From: Thiomicrorhabdus chilensis DSM 12352
GTDB taxonomy: Bacteria; Pseudomonadota; Gammaproteobacteria; Thiomicrospirales; Thiomicrospiraceae
Assembly (NCBI RefSeq): GCF_000483485.1
Contig: NZ_KI519609.1
Span: 1,269,460 to 1,333,459 of the forward strand
Length of the DNA stretch: 64,000 bases
Reading direction: 5' to 3'
Below are positions 41,118 through 50,154 of the stretch, one piece after another. The stretch's first letter is position 1; each line of letters opens with the position of its first letter. The position numbers and the translations under genes were made by a program. The notes below the pieces were generated by a model. That model made no database searches, had not been told where the DNA came from, and saw only the letters and a list, made by a program, of their open reading frames with translations.

Positions 41118-41440
41118 TTTTACAATCCCATAATTATGGTCAGATAATCAAAACCGATTCGGTTTTAGCTCAAATTTGAAGCGCGTATGTTACTGCTTTC
41201 TAATGGTATTGTCCAGTCAAAAGCCTTATAAACATTGAAATAATGACCATTATTTACCGTTCTCAAGCAAAAAATGATGGAATTGACGAGGGAAATTGAA
41301 CTACGTTCTGTTTTTTTGCGTTTTATGACGGACCAAAACGAAATATATAAACTCCCGTTTTGGCGAATAGAAATTCAAAATACTCAGCGTGATTCAGTAT
41401 AATCACTTTCCAAATTTCACTCTCAAAGGCCGCTCCCTAA
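41118..41440. promoter_or_regulatory. 323-bp divergent region of rpmJ and the helicase gene, rich in palindromes
   Basis: No gene is supported. Dyads are CCATAATTATGG (41128-41139, perfect, ten bases before the L36 start), AAAACCG/CGGTTTT (41150-41156 with 41160-41166) and an 18-bp perfect inverted repeat of AAATAATG arms (41238-41255). On plus, TTCAAA (41374-41379) with an 18-bp spacer to TATAAT (41398-41403) is a candidate promoter for the helicase gene, 38 bp before its ATG. Confidence 0.5.
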
Positions 41441-43402
41441 ATGGTTGCACACACAAAATCAGAACCTAAAACCATTGAGCACGTTATGGGCGAGTCCGGT
41501 GCGCTTTCTGAACTGGTTGAGGGCTATAGTCCCAGACAGTCACAGCTGGACATGGCGCATGAGGTGCAGCAGCTAATTGAGAGCGATGAGACCTTATTAG
41601 CTGAAGCCGGAACCGGTACCGGAAAGACCTTCGCTTACTTGGTTCCGGCACTGCTATCCGGTAAACAAATCATTATTTCAACTGCAACCAAAACCCTGCA
41701 AGAACAACTCATTCAAAAAGATTTGCCTACCTTGTTGAAAGCCTGCGGAGTCAAAGGCAAAGCCAGACTGCTCAAAGGGCGCGACAATTACCTCTGCCCT
41801 CAACGCTTGGAAATCGCCGAAACAACCGAACAGCACAGCCGGGAAGACTGGAAAAAATTGGCATTGATTCGAGATTGGTCGGAAAAGACCCTGCAGGGCG
41901 ACCGGGCTGAACTCGAGCACGTCCCTGAAAACGATGCCATTTGGCGCAAGGTCACTGCCAGACTTGAGTTTTGCCAAGCCGCTGAGTGTTTGTCAGAATC
42001 GGGTTGTTTTTACCCTAAGGTCAAAGAACAGGCCTCTGAAGCTCAGATTCTGGTTGTGAATCATCACCTTTTTTGTGCCGATTTATCCTTGCGTGAGCAA
42101 GGGTTTGGTGAGTTGCTTCCCGATGCGGATGTCTACATTTTTGACGAAGCGCACCAATTGCCGGATATCGCCGCACAGTTTTTGGGTTTCACCATCAGCC
42201 GTGGACAGCTTGAGGAATTGACCCGGGATATTCGACACGCTCAAAAAACCGAATCACCCGACAGCCAAGAGATTTCTGACCTGTGTTCGGGGTTTGATGA
42301 AAAGATCAAAAGCCTCAATGACACTCTTGGAAAGTGGGAAAAGCGCTGGACGTGGGAGCAACTCGAAAAAGAAGCCTTGTTTCAGGCTGAAATGAAAAAA
42401 CTGATCAACCAAGTCGGTTTTCTGGTTGAAAGCCTGAAAGTGATTGTTGAACGCGGCAAACAGTTAAACGCGGTCTACAAACGCGCCAAGGATATTGAGT
42501 CACAGTTAGCCGAATGGAATGCCAGCCAATCTGAAAACAAAATACGTTGGATTGAATCCTCGCAAGCTCGCTTTAAATTGAATTTAACCCCTTTAAGCGT
42601 CGCCAATGCGTTCAGCCGCCAAAGAGAGCAAATTGGCGGCGCATGGCTATTCACTTCTGCTACATTGAGTGTGCGTAACAAGTTCGATTACTTTGCCAAC
42701 CGTTTAGGCTTGGCTGAGGCTAAAACGGCCACGTGGCCCAGCCCATTCGATTACCCCAAACAAGGCCTGATATATCATCCGATTGGGCTGCCCGAACCCC
42801 GTAACCCCGACTATATCAAAATCTGCTTACGTGCCGCTTGGCCATTATTGAAAGCCAGCGAAGGGCGGGCATTCATGCTATTTACGAGCCACCGGGCCCT
42901 GCAAGAGGCCTATGCGATTTTGAAACAACATTGGGATGGCAAACTGCTGGTTCAGGGTGAGCTGCCCAAATTAACCTTGCTGAATCAATTCAAACTCTGT
43001 GATAAGGTGATTCTACTTGGTACAAGCAGCTTTTGGGAAGGTGTCGACGTCAAAGGAGAAGCCTTGAGGCTCGTGGTGATTGACCGAATTCCATTCGCGC
43101 CTCCTGACGATCCCATCGTTCAGGCGAGGGAAGCTTATTTGAAAGAAAAAGGCTTGAACGGCTTTATAAACTTTCAATTGCCGGAAGCCGTCATTGCCAT
43201 GAAACAAGGGGCGGGGCGTTTGATTCGTGATACCGAAGACAGTGGGGTGTTGATGCTTTGCGATCCCCGTCTAAGCAGCAAGCAATATGGAACCGTCATC
43301 CGCGACAGTCTGCCGGATTTTCCCTGGGTATACGATGCGAATAAAGCGATTGCTAAATTAAAGACGAACGGCCAGGTTACAGAAGAGATAAAAACAGTTT
43401 AA
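41441..43402 (+). CDS. yoaA: DinG-family ATP-dependent DNA helicase (YoaA-like)
   Basis: A 653-residue superfamily 2 XPD-like helicase (E. coli YoaA 636). Walker A is GTGTGKT (57-63). The Fe-S cluster Cys residues lie in DNYLCPQRL and CQAAECLSESGC. Motif II is IFDEAHQ; later motifs are FTSATLS, FMLFTSHRAL, LLGTSSFWEGVDVKG and QGAGRLIRD. E. coli YoaA works with the DNA polymerase III chi subunit at stalled forks. Adjacency to tsaB is conserved in gammaproteobacteria and supports YoaA over DinG. Confidence 0.92.
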   Translation: MVAHTKSEPKTIEHVMGESGALSELVEGYSPRQSQLDMAHEVQQLIESDETLLAEAGTGTGKTFAYLVPALLSGKQIIISTATKTLQEQLIQKDLPTLLKACGVKGKARLLKGRDNYLCPQRLEIAETTEQHSREDWKKLALIRDWSEKTLQGDRAELEHVPENDAIWRKVTARLEFCQAAECLSESGCFYPKVKEQASEAQILVVNHHLFCADLSLREQGFGELLPDADVYIFDEAHQLPDIAAQFLGFTISRGQLEELTRDIRHAQKTESPDSQEISDLCSGFDEKIKSLNDTLGKWEKRWTWEQLEKEALFQAEMKKLINQVGFLVESLKVIVERGKQLNAVYKRAKDIESQLAEWNASQSENKIRWIESSQARFKLNLTPLSVANAFSRQREQIGGAWLFTSATLSVRNKFDYFANRLGLAEAKTATWPSPFDYPKQGLIYHPIGLPEPRNPDYIKICLRAAWPLLKASEGRAFMLFTSHRALQEAYAILKQHWDGKLLVQGELPKLTLLNQFKLCDKVILLGTSSFWEGVDVKGEALRLVVIDRIPFAPPDDPIVQAREAYLKEKGLNGFINFQLPEAVIAMKQGAGRLIRDTEDSGVLMLCDPRLSSKQYGTVIRDSLPDFPWVYDANKAIAKLKTNGQVTEEIKTV

Positions 43403-43455
43403 TCAATCCCAGCAACATACCTCCGCTTATTTTACGGAATCAGGACCTTAAAAAC

Positions 43456-44178
43456 ATGAAGACCATTTTAGCCATAGAGACCTCCACTCAGGCTTGTTCA
43501 GTGAGTGTATTGCATCAAGGCAAGACCACTCAGATATTCGAACTCTTGCCACAAAAACATGCGCAACGGGTGTTGCCGATGATTGATGAAGTGCTGAATA
43601 CCCTAGGCTTATCGTCCGAGCAGATCGACTATTTGGCTTATGGCGAAGGGCCGGGAGCCTTCACCGGAATTCGTATTGCCGCCGGTGTTATTCAAGGATT
43701 GGCATTGGGCTGGAACAAACCCGTCATTGGCATTTCGTCCCTTGAAGCCATGGTATATCATAAGCTCATCAAACCCGAAAATGAGCAGGCTTGTAGGCCC
43801 ATTAAATGGGCTGCCATGATGGATGCGCGCATGCATGAAGTCTACCTTCAGACCGGAGTTTATTATCCTCAGGACGGGCACTGGCAAGCCTCCGAAGTCA
43901 GCCTGCTCTCCGAAGAACAGAGTAAAAGTCAGTTACAGGCCCTAACCGATTTAAACGCCTATCGGGGATATGGTGATGTTCGCGAAGCTTATCCTAAACT
44001 CAGTGAACTATTCGAAAACTGGCATGACAGTTTGCCAACGGCAGAATCCATCGCATTATTAGCCAGCATGAAGACCGAAACGGCAAAATTTATCGAAGAT
44101 CAGGTGCCATTGCCTCTTTATTTGCGAAACAATGTGGCTGAGACGATTGAACAGCGCCGACGAAACAAAGCCAGTTAG
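43456..44178 (+). CDS. tsaB: tRNA threonylcarbamoyladenosine complex subunit TsaB
   Basis: A 240-residue ASKHA-fold protein (E. coli 231). It bridges TsaD and TsaE in making t6A37 of tRNAs that read ANN codons. Typical parts are ILAIETSTQACSVSVL, the EQIDYLAYGEGPGAFTGIRIAAGVIQGLALG block, and MMDARMHEVYL. It follows the helicase gene by 53 bp. The product lacks the metal site of TsaD, as expected. Confidence 0.95.
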   Translation: MKTILAIETSTQACSVSVLHQGKTTQIFELLPQKHAQRVLPMIDEVLNTLGLSSEQIDYLAYGEGPGAFTGIRIAAGVIQGLALGWNKPVIGISSLEAMVYHKLIKPENEQACRPIKWAAMMDARMHEVYLQTGVYYPQDGHWQASEVSLLSEEQSKSQLQALTDLNAYRGYGDVREAYPKLSELFENWHDSLPTAESIALLASMKTETAKFIEDQVPLPLYLRNNVAETIEQRRRNKAS

Positions 44179-44330
44179 TCCTGCAAAAGTGTTGAATGCC
44201 TATAAAATAGGCAACTAAGCAGAAGTTTAAGACTTTATTGATTTTTTTTGATTTGACCATTGCTTACACACACTTTTATCCACAGTATTTGTGAATAAAA
44301 AACATGGAATTTTAAAGGAAGAGGTTGGTT

Positions 44331-44795
44331 ATGCATCATTATCAAAGTATTTTAGTCGCAGTCGATTTTTCAGATCACAGTAGTCAGGCTTTGGCTCGTG
44401 CAATCCAACTTGCCGGTTTTTACAATGCAACGTTGGATGTTATTCATGTGGTCGATGTTCCCACTTATCCGGTTCTTGAAGATGTCGCAGTGACCGGCTT
44501 GCCGGGTGTCTGGGATCCGGAGCTGACCGAAACGATTATGCAAAATGCCCATCAGAACCTGAATAAGCTTTTAAGCCAGCACGGTCTGTCCGAACATCGG
44601 GCCCACTTGGTCAACGGGATTCCAGAGGATGAAATTCTTCGTTTTTCCGATCAGCATGCCATTGAGTTGATAGTGATGGGCAGGCACGGGCTTAGAGGCT
44701 GGCAGAGACTGCTGGGGTCGACCACCGATAGCGTGTTGCACAATGCCACATGCGATGTATTAACCGTTAAAACCGACAAAGAACAAAATCGATAA
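44331..44795 (+). CDS. Universal stress protein (UspA family, ATP-binding type)
   Basis: A 154-residue USP domain. The start ILVAVDFSDHSSQALARAI is standard, and the ATP-binding G-2X-G-9X-G(S/T) motif reads GRHGLRGWQRLLGST near residues 124-138. This places it with the nucleotide-binding UspFG-like group. ATG 44331 has AAGGAAGAGG six bases upstream; the TTG two codons earlier is not needed. A secreted protein of unknown function follows 20 bp later, probably in the same operon. Confidence 0.92.
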   Translation: MHHYQSILVAVDFSDHSSQALARAIQLAGFYNATLDVIHVVDVPTYPVLEDVAVTGLPGVWDPELTETIMQNAHQNLNKLLSQHGLSEHRAHLVNGIPEDEILRFSDQHAIELIVMGRHGLRGWQRLLGSTTDSVLHNATCDVLTVKTDKEQNR

Positions 44796-44815
44796 ATATT
44801 AAGAGGATTCTCTTC

Positions 44816-45682
44816 GTGCTTCGCAAGATCAAGAATTTTAATTTCAAAGTATTAAAACTGCTTTCCTCAAGTTTGCTCACTTTAAGTTTAGTGCTGACCG
44901 CTAGCGGGGCCCATGCCCAGTCGTTCTCGCTTGGCGAAACCGTGTTTGTGGCCTTTCCTCAGGCCAACATCAAAGACGACGCTTTCATTGTCGGTCAAGT
45001 CACCGCCATTACTCAAAAAGGGGATTTTCAGATAGCGGTTCAGGATTACGTTGAAGGCCACGACTATGGTTCTTCCTGCGTCCCGATCAGCAAAAATACC
45101 CAAGATCAGGGCTTAGGTTCCGGCTGGGAGATCTGGCAAGATACGACCAAATTGGATACCAAGCAACTCGAGTACATCGTTCCCAAAAGTCAGGTGATGA
45201 AATTGGATGACGGTAAGCATTATTTTGTTGAACGCAATAATGTTTATATTGTGTTTGGACGATGGAAATCCGATGCGCCTATGCTTACCGTTGAAAGACT
45301 GCAAAGAGCCGAAAGGGAAGCACAAAGCGCGGGTTTGAAAGCAATGTTGCCCGCATTTGAATTGGCCATTCTGCACCGTAAAAGCTTTTATGGTGACTAC
45401 GGAAGGCCATTGATGGCTTTTGAAGCTGTGGCGCCGCTGAACAAGGCCCTTAATGCAGCATTAGAACTGTTCCAAAAAGACCAACTATTGGAATCTTTGT
45501 GGCGCGCAAAACCTAGAAATTGGGAAGAAATAGGGCATTCAAGCCGCCACTACTTTGCGATTGAAGCGATTGATAAAATTGTAGAAGATGCGCAGGACCA
45601 GCTCTATGAAGAGGGGCTGGAAAAAGCAGAGGCAGACGAGTTGCAACGTTTAAGAGAGAAGTTAACGCAATTCAAACGCTAA
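44816..45682 (+). CDS. Secreted protein of unknown function
   Basis: A 288-residue protein with a GTG start nine bases after AGAGGA. The signal peptide (about residues 1-35, ending AHA) has a long hydrophobic run LLSSSLLTLSLVLTAS. The mature part begins with a small beta-rich domain (about 36-150, SLGETVFVAFPQANIKDDAFIVGQVTAI), where two Cys residues are not evident as a pair (one Cys in SSCVPIS). It continues as a charged helical region (about 155-285). I do not recognise the family. Linkage to a universal stress protein suggests a stress or envelope role (inference only). Confidence 0.75.
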   Translation: MLRKIKNFNFKVLKLLSSSLLTLSLVLTASGAHAQSFSLGETVFVAFPQANIKDDAFIVGQVTAITQKGDFQIAVQDYVEGHDYGSSCVPISKNTQDQGLGSGWEIWQDTTKLDTKQLEYIVPKSQVMKLDDGKHYFVERNNVYIVFGRWKSDAPMLTVERLQRAEREAQSAGLKAMLPAFELAILHRKSFYGDYGRPLMAFEAVAPLNKALNAALELFQKDQLLESLWRAKPRNWEEIGHSSRHYFAIEAIDKIVEDAQDQLYEEGLEKAEADELQRLREKLTQFKR

Positions 45683-45752
45683 TTAATATTAAAGTTATAA
45701 AAGTAGGCGACAAAATAAGCCATAAAGTTCAAACGATTAAAACAAAATTTTA

Positions 45753-45784
45753 AAAGCAGCACGCTAGAACGCGCTGCTTTATTT
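45753..45784. terminator. Bidirectional terminator
   Basis: AAAGCAGC (45753-45760) and GCTGCTTT (45773-45780) with T/A-rich flanks on both sides, between the convergent secreted-protein and cytochrome genes. Confidence 0.75.
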
Positions 45785-45807
45785 GATGCTCTGGTGATCA
45801 GAACGTT

Positions 45808-46098
45808 TTAGGGCTTTTCAAAATGATAGTATTCCTGGTTGAGGTAGTCGGCTAACTGCTCAACTTCCTCTTCCCAGAAGCCCGTATTTAAGTTGTTATT
45901 GCAAAACTCGACGGCTTTAACCAGCTTCGGGTAATCCGTTGTTTTCTGAGGGTCGTAAGGCTTTGCTGCATGACATTTCATGCAGTCTGCTTTATCATGC
46001 AAAGCCTTACCCGGATGTGGTTCAGCAAAGACGGTTGATGTAAACAGCATAAGGCTACTGCCAAAAGTAAACATAAAGCGATTTGAAGTGTCTTTCAT
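45808..46098 (-). CDS. Small periplasmic monohaem c-type cytochrome
   Basis: A 96-residue protein. A signal peptide (about 1-25, ending VFA) precedes one haem-c site, CMKCH (CxxCH), at about residues 38-42. The remainder is helical and ends LADYLNQEYYHFEKP. The second Cys region (VEFCNNNL) is not a haem site. A later Met ligand is not evident. ATG 46098 follows AAGGAGAC; the longer open frame to 46164 is rejected. Probably an electron carrier; partner unknown. It is divergent from ycaO with 147 bp between. Confidence 0.8.
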   Translation of the reverse strand: MKDTSNRFMFTFGSSLMLFTSTVFAEPHPGKALHDKADCMKCHAAKPYDPQKTTDYPKLVKAVEFCNNNLNTGFWEEEVEQLADYLNQEYYHFEKP

Positions 46099-46245
46099 AA
46101 TTGTCTCCTTGACGGCATGGCTAGACACTTCCATTCTACTGCTTTCGCGAAACGGAAATATCAAAATAATTTATTGAAATATAAGATATTTCCACCCTTT
46201 ATAAACCCCATCATTCTTAAGTGATTAAGCTAGAGATTTTATTCA

Positions 46246-47967
46246 ATGAGTGAATTAACCTACATCAAAGGCAAGGACGCCTGCCTGGAAACCTCAATAG
46301 AACGGATGCAGTCCATTTTAAAAGACGCGGGCTTTGATATTGTGGAGGCCTCTTGGCTAAACCCCGTTCCTAATGTGTATTCGGTACACATCTATGATCG
46401 TAACTGCCCAGGCCTGTTTACAAACGGAAAAGGCACCAGTCGAAAAGCGACCTTAGCCAGCGCCTTAGGCGAATTCATTGAACGTCTGTCTACCAATTAC
46501 TTTTTTTCCGATTACTGGTTGGAAAACGACCGTCACGAAACCAAGCAGACTTGGCTATATTACCCGAACGAAAAGCAGGTGGATCCGGTCGAATTCAGGA
46601 GTTGTTTGCCTGAACACCTATGGACGTTTTATGATGCGGATCAGGCTTATCAGCCCGAGGATCTGCTCAGTTTGAACGACAGCAATCAAGTGGTGCGCGG
46701 CCTGCCATTGGTGGCTGAACACAGTCGCCAAACCGCTTATTTCCCCATGAGTTTGTTGAGCAACCTCTATGCAAGCAACGGCCTGTCTGCCGGCAATACC
46801 CTGCTGGAAGCGCAAGTTCAGGGGCTCTCCGAAGTATTTGAACGCTGGGTAAAAAATAAAATCATGCGGGAAAATCTCTGCCTGCCGGAGGTGCCGCAAA
46901 CCATCATCGGTCAATTTAACACTGTTGTACAAGCGATTGAATCCCTGAAGCAAGAGGGCATTGAAGTCTCTGTTCGAGACGCGTCCCTTGGCGGGCACTA
47001 TCCGGTTATCAATGTCACTCTGTTTGAGCAGAAGAGTGGGCGGTGTTTTGCGTCATTCGGCGCCCACCCAATTTTCGAAGTGGCTCTGGAAAGAACGCTT
47101 ACAGAATCACTGCAGGGCAGACAACTCGGCCAGCTGGACGGCTTCCAGACACCTGTTTTTGACGAACAGGCGGTGGCTGAGGATGAAAACATCGAAAACC
47201 ATTTCATTGACTCCAGCGGCTTGATTCATGCCCGTTTCATCAGTCAAGAGGCGGACTTTGAATTCCACCATTGGGATTTTTCAGGCAGCACCCAGCAACA
47301 GTGGGAGCAACTGGTCAAGCTAGTGGTTGATCTCGGAAGCGATGTCTATGTGGCAGCCTATGAGCATTATGACTTACCGGCCTGTCGCATCATTGTTCCC
47401 GGCCTGTCTGAAATCTATCCATGCCAGGAACTGGTTGAAAGCAATCAAAATATCGGGCGAGAACTCAGGGAGATTGTACTTTCAATCCATCCCGACTGTG
47501 ACTTCGCAGAACTTTTGGAGTGGTTCGATTCGCTGGGTCTAAGTGAACATCAAGGGATCGCTTCTTTGGTCGGTTTAATGCCCGACCCCGGCAGTTACTG
47601 GGGGCAAATGAAAGTCAGTGATTTCAGATTTTGGCTGGCGCTGGCAGCGAAAGACTATGAGACGGCATTGGACTCCATTCAGGAATCTTTATTCTTTATT
47701 GACCCGACCAGCGAATGGGGCACGCGTTATAAAGCATTTGAATTCAGCCTGGAAATGCTTATCAATGAACAGGCCTGCTCATTTTCTGCAGAGCAACTCT
47801 TCGGTACTGAACTGGCCCAGAAGGTCTGGCTTAACATCCAGGGGGAAGAGCTATTTTTCGGTGAACCCTTGGCATTAGACGTTTTCAAACAGTCCGACAG
47901 GCATCAGCAACTATTGAAAATCTATAACAAAGTCAGGGAAGTCAAGCAGGCCTGGTTTAACGACTGA
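46246..47967 (+). CDS. ycaO: YcaO protein (RimO-associated ATP-dependent cyclodehydratase-family factor)
   Basis: A 573-residue protein with close resemblance to E. coli YcaO (586). The opening FIPGKDA-like YIKGKDACLETSIERM and the segment EASWLNPVPNVYSVHI are recognisable. The YcaO ATP-binding motifs are GKGTSRKATLASALGEFIERLS and EAQVQGLSEVFERWVKN, followed by SFGAHPIFEVALERTLTE. The C-terminal third is a TPR-like domain. YcaO enzymes use ATP to activate backbone amides; the E. coli protein is linked to RimO and methylthiolation of ribosomal protein S12. No precursor peptide or RimO gene is next to it, so a stand-alone role is likely. Confidence 0.94.
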   Translation: MSELTYIKGKDACLETSIERMQSILKDAGFDIVEASWLNPVPNVYSVHIYDRNCPGLFTNGKGTSRKATLASALGEFIERLSTNYFFSDYWLENDRHETKQTWLYYPNEKQVDPVEFRSCLPEHLWTFYDADQAYQPEDLLSLNDSNQVVRGLPLVAEHSRQTAYFPMSLLSNLYASNGLSAGNTLLEAQVQGLSEVFERWVKNKIMRENLCLPEVPQTIIGQFNTVVQAIESLKQEGIEVSVRDASLGGHYPVINVTLFEQKSGRCFASFGAHPIFEVALERTLTESLQGRQLGQLDGFQTPVFDEQAVAEDENIENHFIDSSGLIHARFISQEADFEFHHWDFSGSTQQQWEQLVKLVVDLGSDVYVAAYEHYDLPACRIIVPGLSEIYPCQELVESNQNIGRELREIVLSIHPDCDFAELLEWFDSLGLSEHQGIASLVGLMPDPGSYWGQMKVSDFRFWLALAAKDYETALDSIQESLFFIDPTSEWGTRYKAFEFSLEMLINEQACSFSAEQLFGTELAQKVWLNIQGEELFFGEPLALDVFKQSDRHQQLLKIYNKVREVKQAWFND

Positions 47968-48010
47968 ACTGTTTTAGCGACTGAATAAACCCGTACTGAC
48001 AACTGCAAAC

Positions 48011-48040
48011 AAAAAGCCCTCATTAATCGAGGGCTTTTTT
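48011..48040. terminator. Bidirectional terminator between ycaO and the DUF481 gene
   Basis: AAAAAGCCCTC (48011-48021) and GAGGGCTTTTT (48029-48039) form an 11-bp stem with a 7-base loop. Confidence 0.9.
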
Positions 48041-48086
48041 ATATCGATACAACAAAGCGGGAGAGGTCTCCCGATCAAATCCAAGA

Positions 48087-48806
48087 CTAGAAGTCGTACA
48101 TCAAAGTAATGATGGTTTGTGTGTCATCTTTCTTAATGCCCGGTGCCGGATCGCTGTTGCTGCGGTACTGATAGGTTGCTTTCATGCTCAGACTGTCGGC
48201 CATTTTGACTTTGATTCCCGTATTGGTTTCAATCTTGGTCTGCTCAGCCCCAGCGTAAAGAATGGCATCTTGGGTGAATTTGACGTGTTCATTGAATTTA
48301 TAGCTGTAATCACCTTTCAGGCGCCCAATCGCCTGGGAGGTGTCATCCGAAGTAGTGTAATCGGTGGACTGGTAACCGATACCAGCTTCACCTCTTAACA
48401 ACGTAACCTCATCTTTAATAAAGGTTTTACCTAGACCGATTGAGAACAGGGAATCCAGATCAATGTCCGCGAACTTGTCCTGTTCGAATCGCGCCTGAAC
48501 AAAACTGTAATAGTTTTTGCTCTCGTTATAAAAGCGGTTGTACTGCAAATCGGCGACATAACGTTCTTGGGTTTGGTCACCATCTTCAGATTTGTTGCTG
48601 ACCTCAAAGGCCGATTTGAATTCATAGACCTTCTGAATATAGTCCAGTTTAAGCGCACCATAAACGGCTGTGCTCTCGGTGTTACCGGTGGTATTGGTGT
48701 AGCCGATCTCACCGGCTCCTTTTAAACCAAACTCGTCGGCAAAGGCGCTGGTGCATAGGGCGCTTGAAAGTAATGCCGTGGTCAGCATGACGGATGATTT
48801 CTTCAT
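48087..48806 (-). CDS. DUF481 outer-membrane beta-barrel protein (YdiY-like)
   Basis: A 239-residue protein with a signal peptide (about 1-23, ending AFA) and a DUF481 domain of alternating hydrophobic strands (EIGYTNTTGNTESTAVYGALKLDY onward). It ends in a C-terminal Phe (TLMYDF), the usual beta-signal for BAM insertion. Length and pattern match E. coli YdiY-type proteins. Function of the family is unknown; some members are acid or salt induced. Its leader forms a hairpin (48843-48876). Confidence 0.88.
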   Translation of the reverse strand: MKKSSVMLTTALLSSALCTSAFADEFGLKGAGEIGYTNTTGNTESTAVYGALKLDYIQKVYEFKSAFEVSNKSEDGDQTQERYVADLQYNRFYNESKNYYSFVQARFEQDKFADIDLDSLFSIGLGKTFIKDEVTLLRGEAGIGYQSTDYTTSDDTSQAIGRLKGDYSYKFNEHVKFTQDAILYAGAEQTKIETNTGIKVKMADSLSMKATYQYRSNSDPAPGIKKDDTQTIITLMYDF

Positions 48807-48842
48807 TTTACTTTTCCTGATTTTATAAAATTATAATTATAA

Positions 48843-48876
48843 AGACGGGACGTTAAAACAACGCAATCAACCGTCT
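48843..48876 (-). promoter_or_regulatory. Hairpin in the DUF481 gene leader
   Basis: On the minus strand AGACGG/CCGTCT (48876-48871 with 48848-48843) encloses CGTT/AACG (48863-48860 with 48854-48851), followed by TTATAATTATAATTTT. It lies 37 bases before the start codon. It may be a leader terminator or simply a stabilising hairpin. Confidence 0.35.
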
Positions 48877-49068
48877 ACTAGAAATTTAAAGCGCCGCATT
48901 ATATCAAATAAATAATCGGCTTATAACTTAGGCTTAGTTTTTGTATAAATTTCTGGATGTTCGTCCGTAGAAAAAAATAAGACATAAAGCCCAGTCATAT
49001 AGAGCACTTGAAAACGAAGTTTGTTAGAATATCGTAAATATTCATACAACCAATGATGGAATTTGAGA

Positions 49069-50025
49069 ATGAAATTAGATTTTTTAGATTTTGAGCAGCC
49101 TATTGCTGAACTAGAAGCCAAAATTGATGAGCTTCGTCACCTAGATGGCGGCGATATGGATTTATTGCATGAAATTGCCGCCTTGGAAACCAAGAATAAA
49201 AATCTAACCGAATCGATTTTCAAAAGCCTGACGGATGTTCAGGTGGCTCAGGTTGCCAGACACTCTCAAAGGCCCTACACACTGGATTACATCAAAGAAA
49301 TTTTCACCGACTTTAAAGAGTTGCATGGTGATCGTGCTTTTGCCGATGATTACGCAATCGTAGCGGGCCTAGCGAGACTGGATGGTCAGTCGGTGATGGT
49401 CATCGGCCAGGAAAAAGGTCGTGACACCAAAGAAAAAATCAAACGAAATTTCGGCATGCCACGCCCGGAAGGTTACCGCAAGGCTCTGCGCCTGATGAAA
49501 ATGGCAGAACGTTTTAACTTGCCCATTGTGACCTTTATCGACACGCCGGGCGCTTACCCTGGAATCGATGCCGAAGAGCGAGGTCAAAGTGAAGCCATTG
49601 CACGCAACTTGATTGAAATGGCCGAGCTTAAGGTTCCAATTGTTTGTACTGTCATTGGAGAGGGCGGTTCTGGTGGTGCCTTGGCGATTGGCGTTGGTGA
49701 CGTGACCATGATGATGCAGTACAGCACCTACTCGGTTATCTCTCCAGAGGGCTGTGCTTCAATATTATGGAAAAACGCGGCCAACGCCAAGGATGCCGCC
49801 GAGGCGCTTGGCATTACCGCTCCGCGCCTTAAGTCTCTTGGTCTGGTCGACCATATTATTCCAGAACCGCAGGGAGGCGCCCACCGCAACCCTAAAGAAG
49901 CGGCCGCAAGCTTGAAACAGGCCTTGAACATTCAACTGTCAAAGCTTGCTGAAGAGTCTATCGAGACGCTTCTTGAAAAACGTTACCAGCGTTATATGGA
50001 TTACGGAAATTTTGACGTCGCTTAA
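49069..50025 (+). CDS. accA: Acetyl-CoA carboxylase carboxyltransferase subunit alpha
   Basis: A 318-residue protein (E. coli 319). The alpha half of the carboxyltransferase makes malonyl-CoA for fatty-acid synthesis. Recognisable parts are [63 protein letters not shown] and [19 protein letters not shown] 49069 is chosen over TTG 49063. It restarts the ancestral cluster order after the insert that begins at cheV. Confidence 0.97.
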   Translation: MKLDFLDFEQPIAELEAKIDELRHLDGGDMDLLHEIAALETKNKNLTESIFKSLTDVQVAQVARHSQRPYTLDYIKEIFTDFKELHGDRAFADDYAIVAGLARLDGQSVMVIGQEKGRDTKEKIKRNFGMPRPEGYRKALRLMKMAERFNLPIVTFIDTPGAYPGIDAEERGQSEAIARNLIEMAELKVPIVCTVIGEGGSGGALAIGVGDVTMMMQYSTYSVISPEGCASILWKNAANAKDAAEALGITAPRLKSLGLVDHIIPEPQGGAHRNPKEAAASLKQALNIQLSKLAEESIETLLEKRYQRYMDYGNFDVA

Positions 50026-50154
50026 TTCAGCAACTTTTAGCTGATGCTCGATACACGGCCTCGATTCGTTGAGTCGATTCCATACTCTAGACGTTAGTCT
50101 TTCTAACCGCTATAGGATTAAAAGGAGTTTGTAAGACTGGCCCATCAAACCCTC

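Noticed and set aside
44276-44284. Perfect DnaA box TTATCCACA upstream of the universal stress gene
   Set aside because: A single 9-mer is expected by chance about every 130 kb on both strands; there is no cluster of boxes, AT-rich unwinding region or dnaA/dnaN neighbour to suggest an origin.
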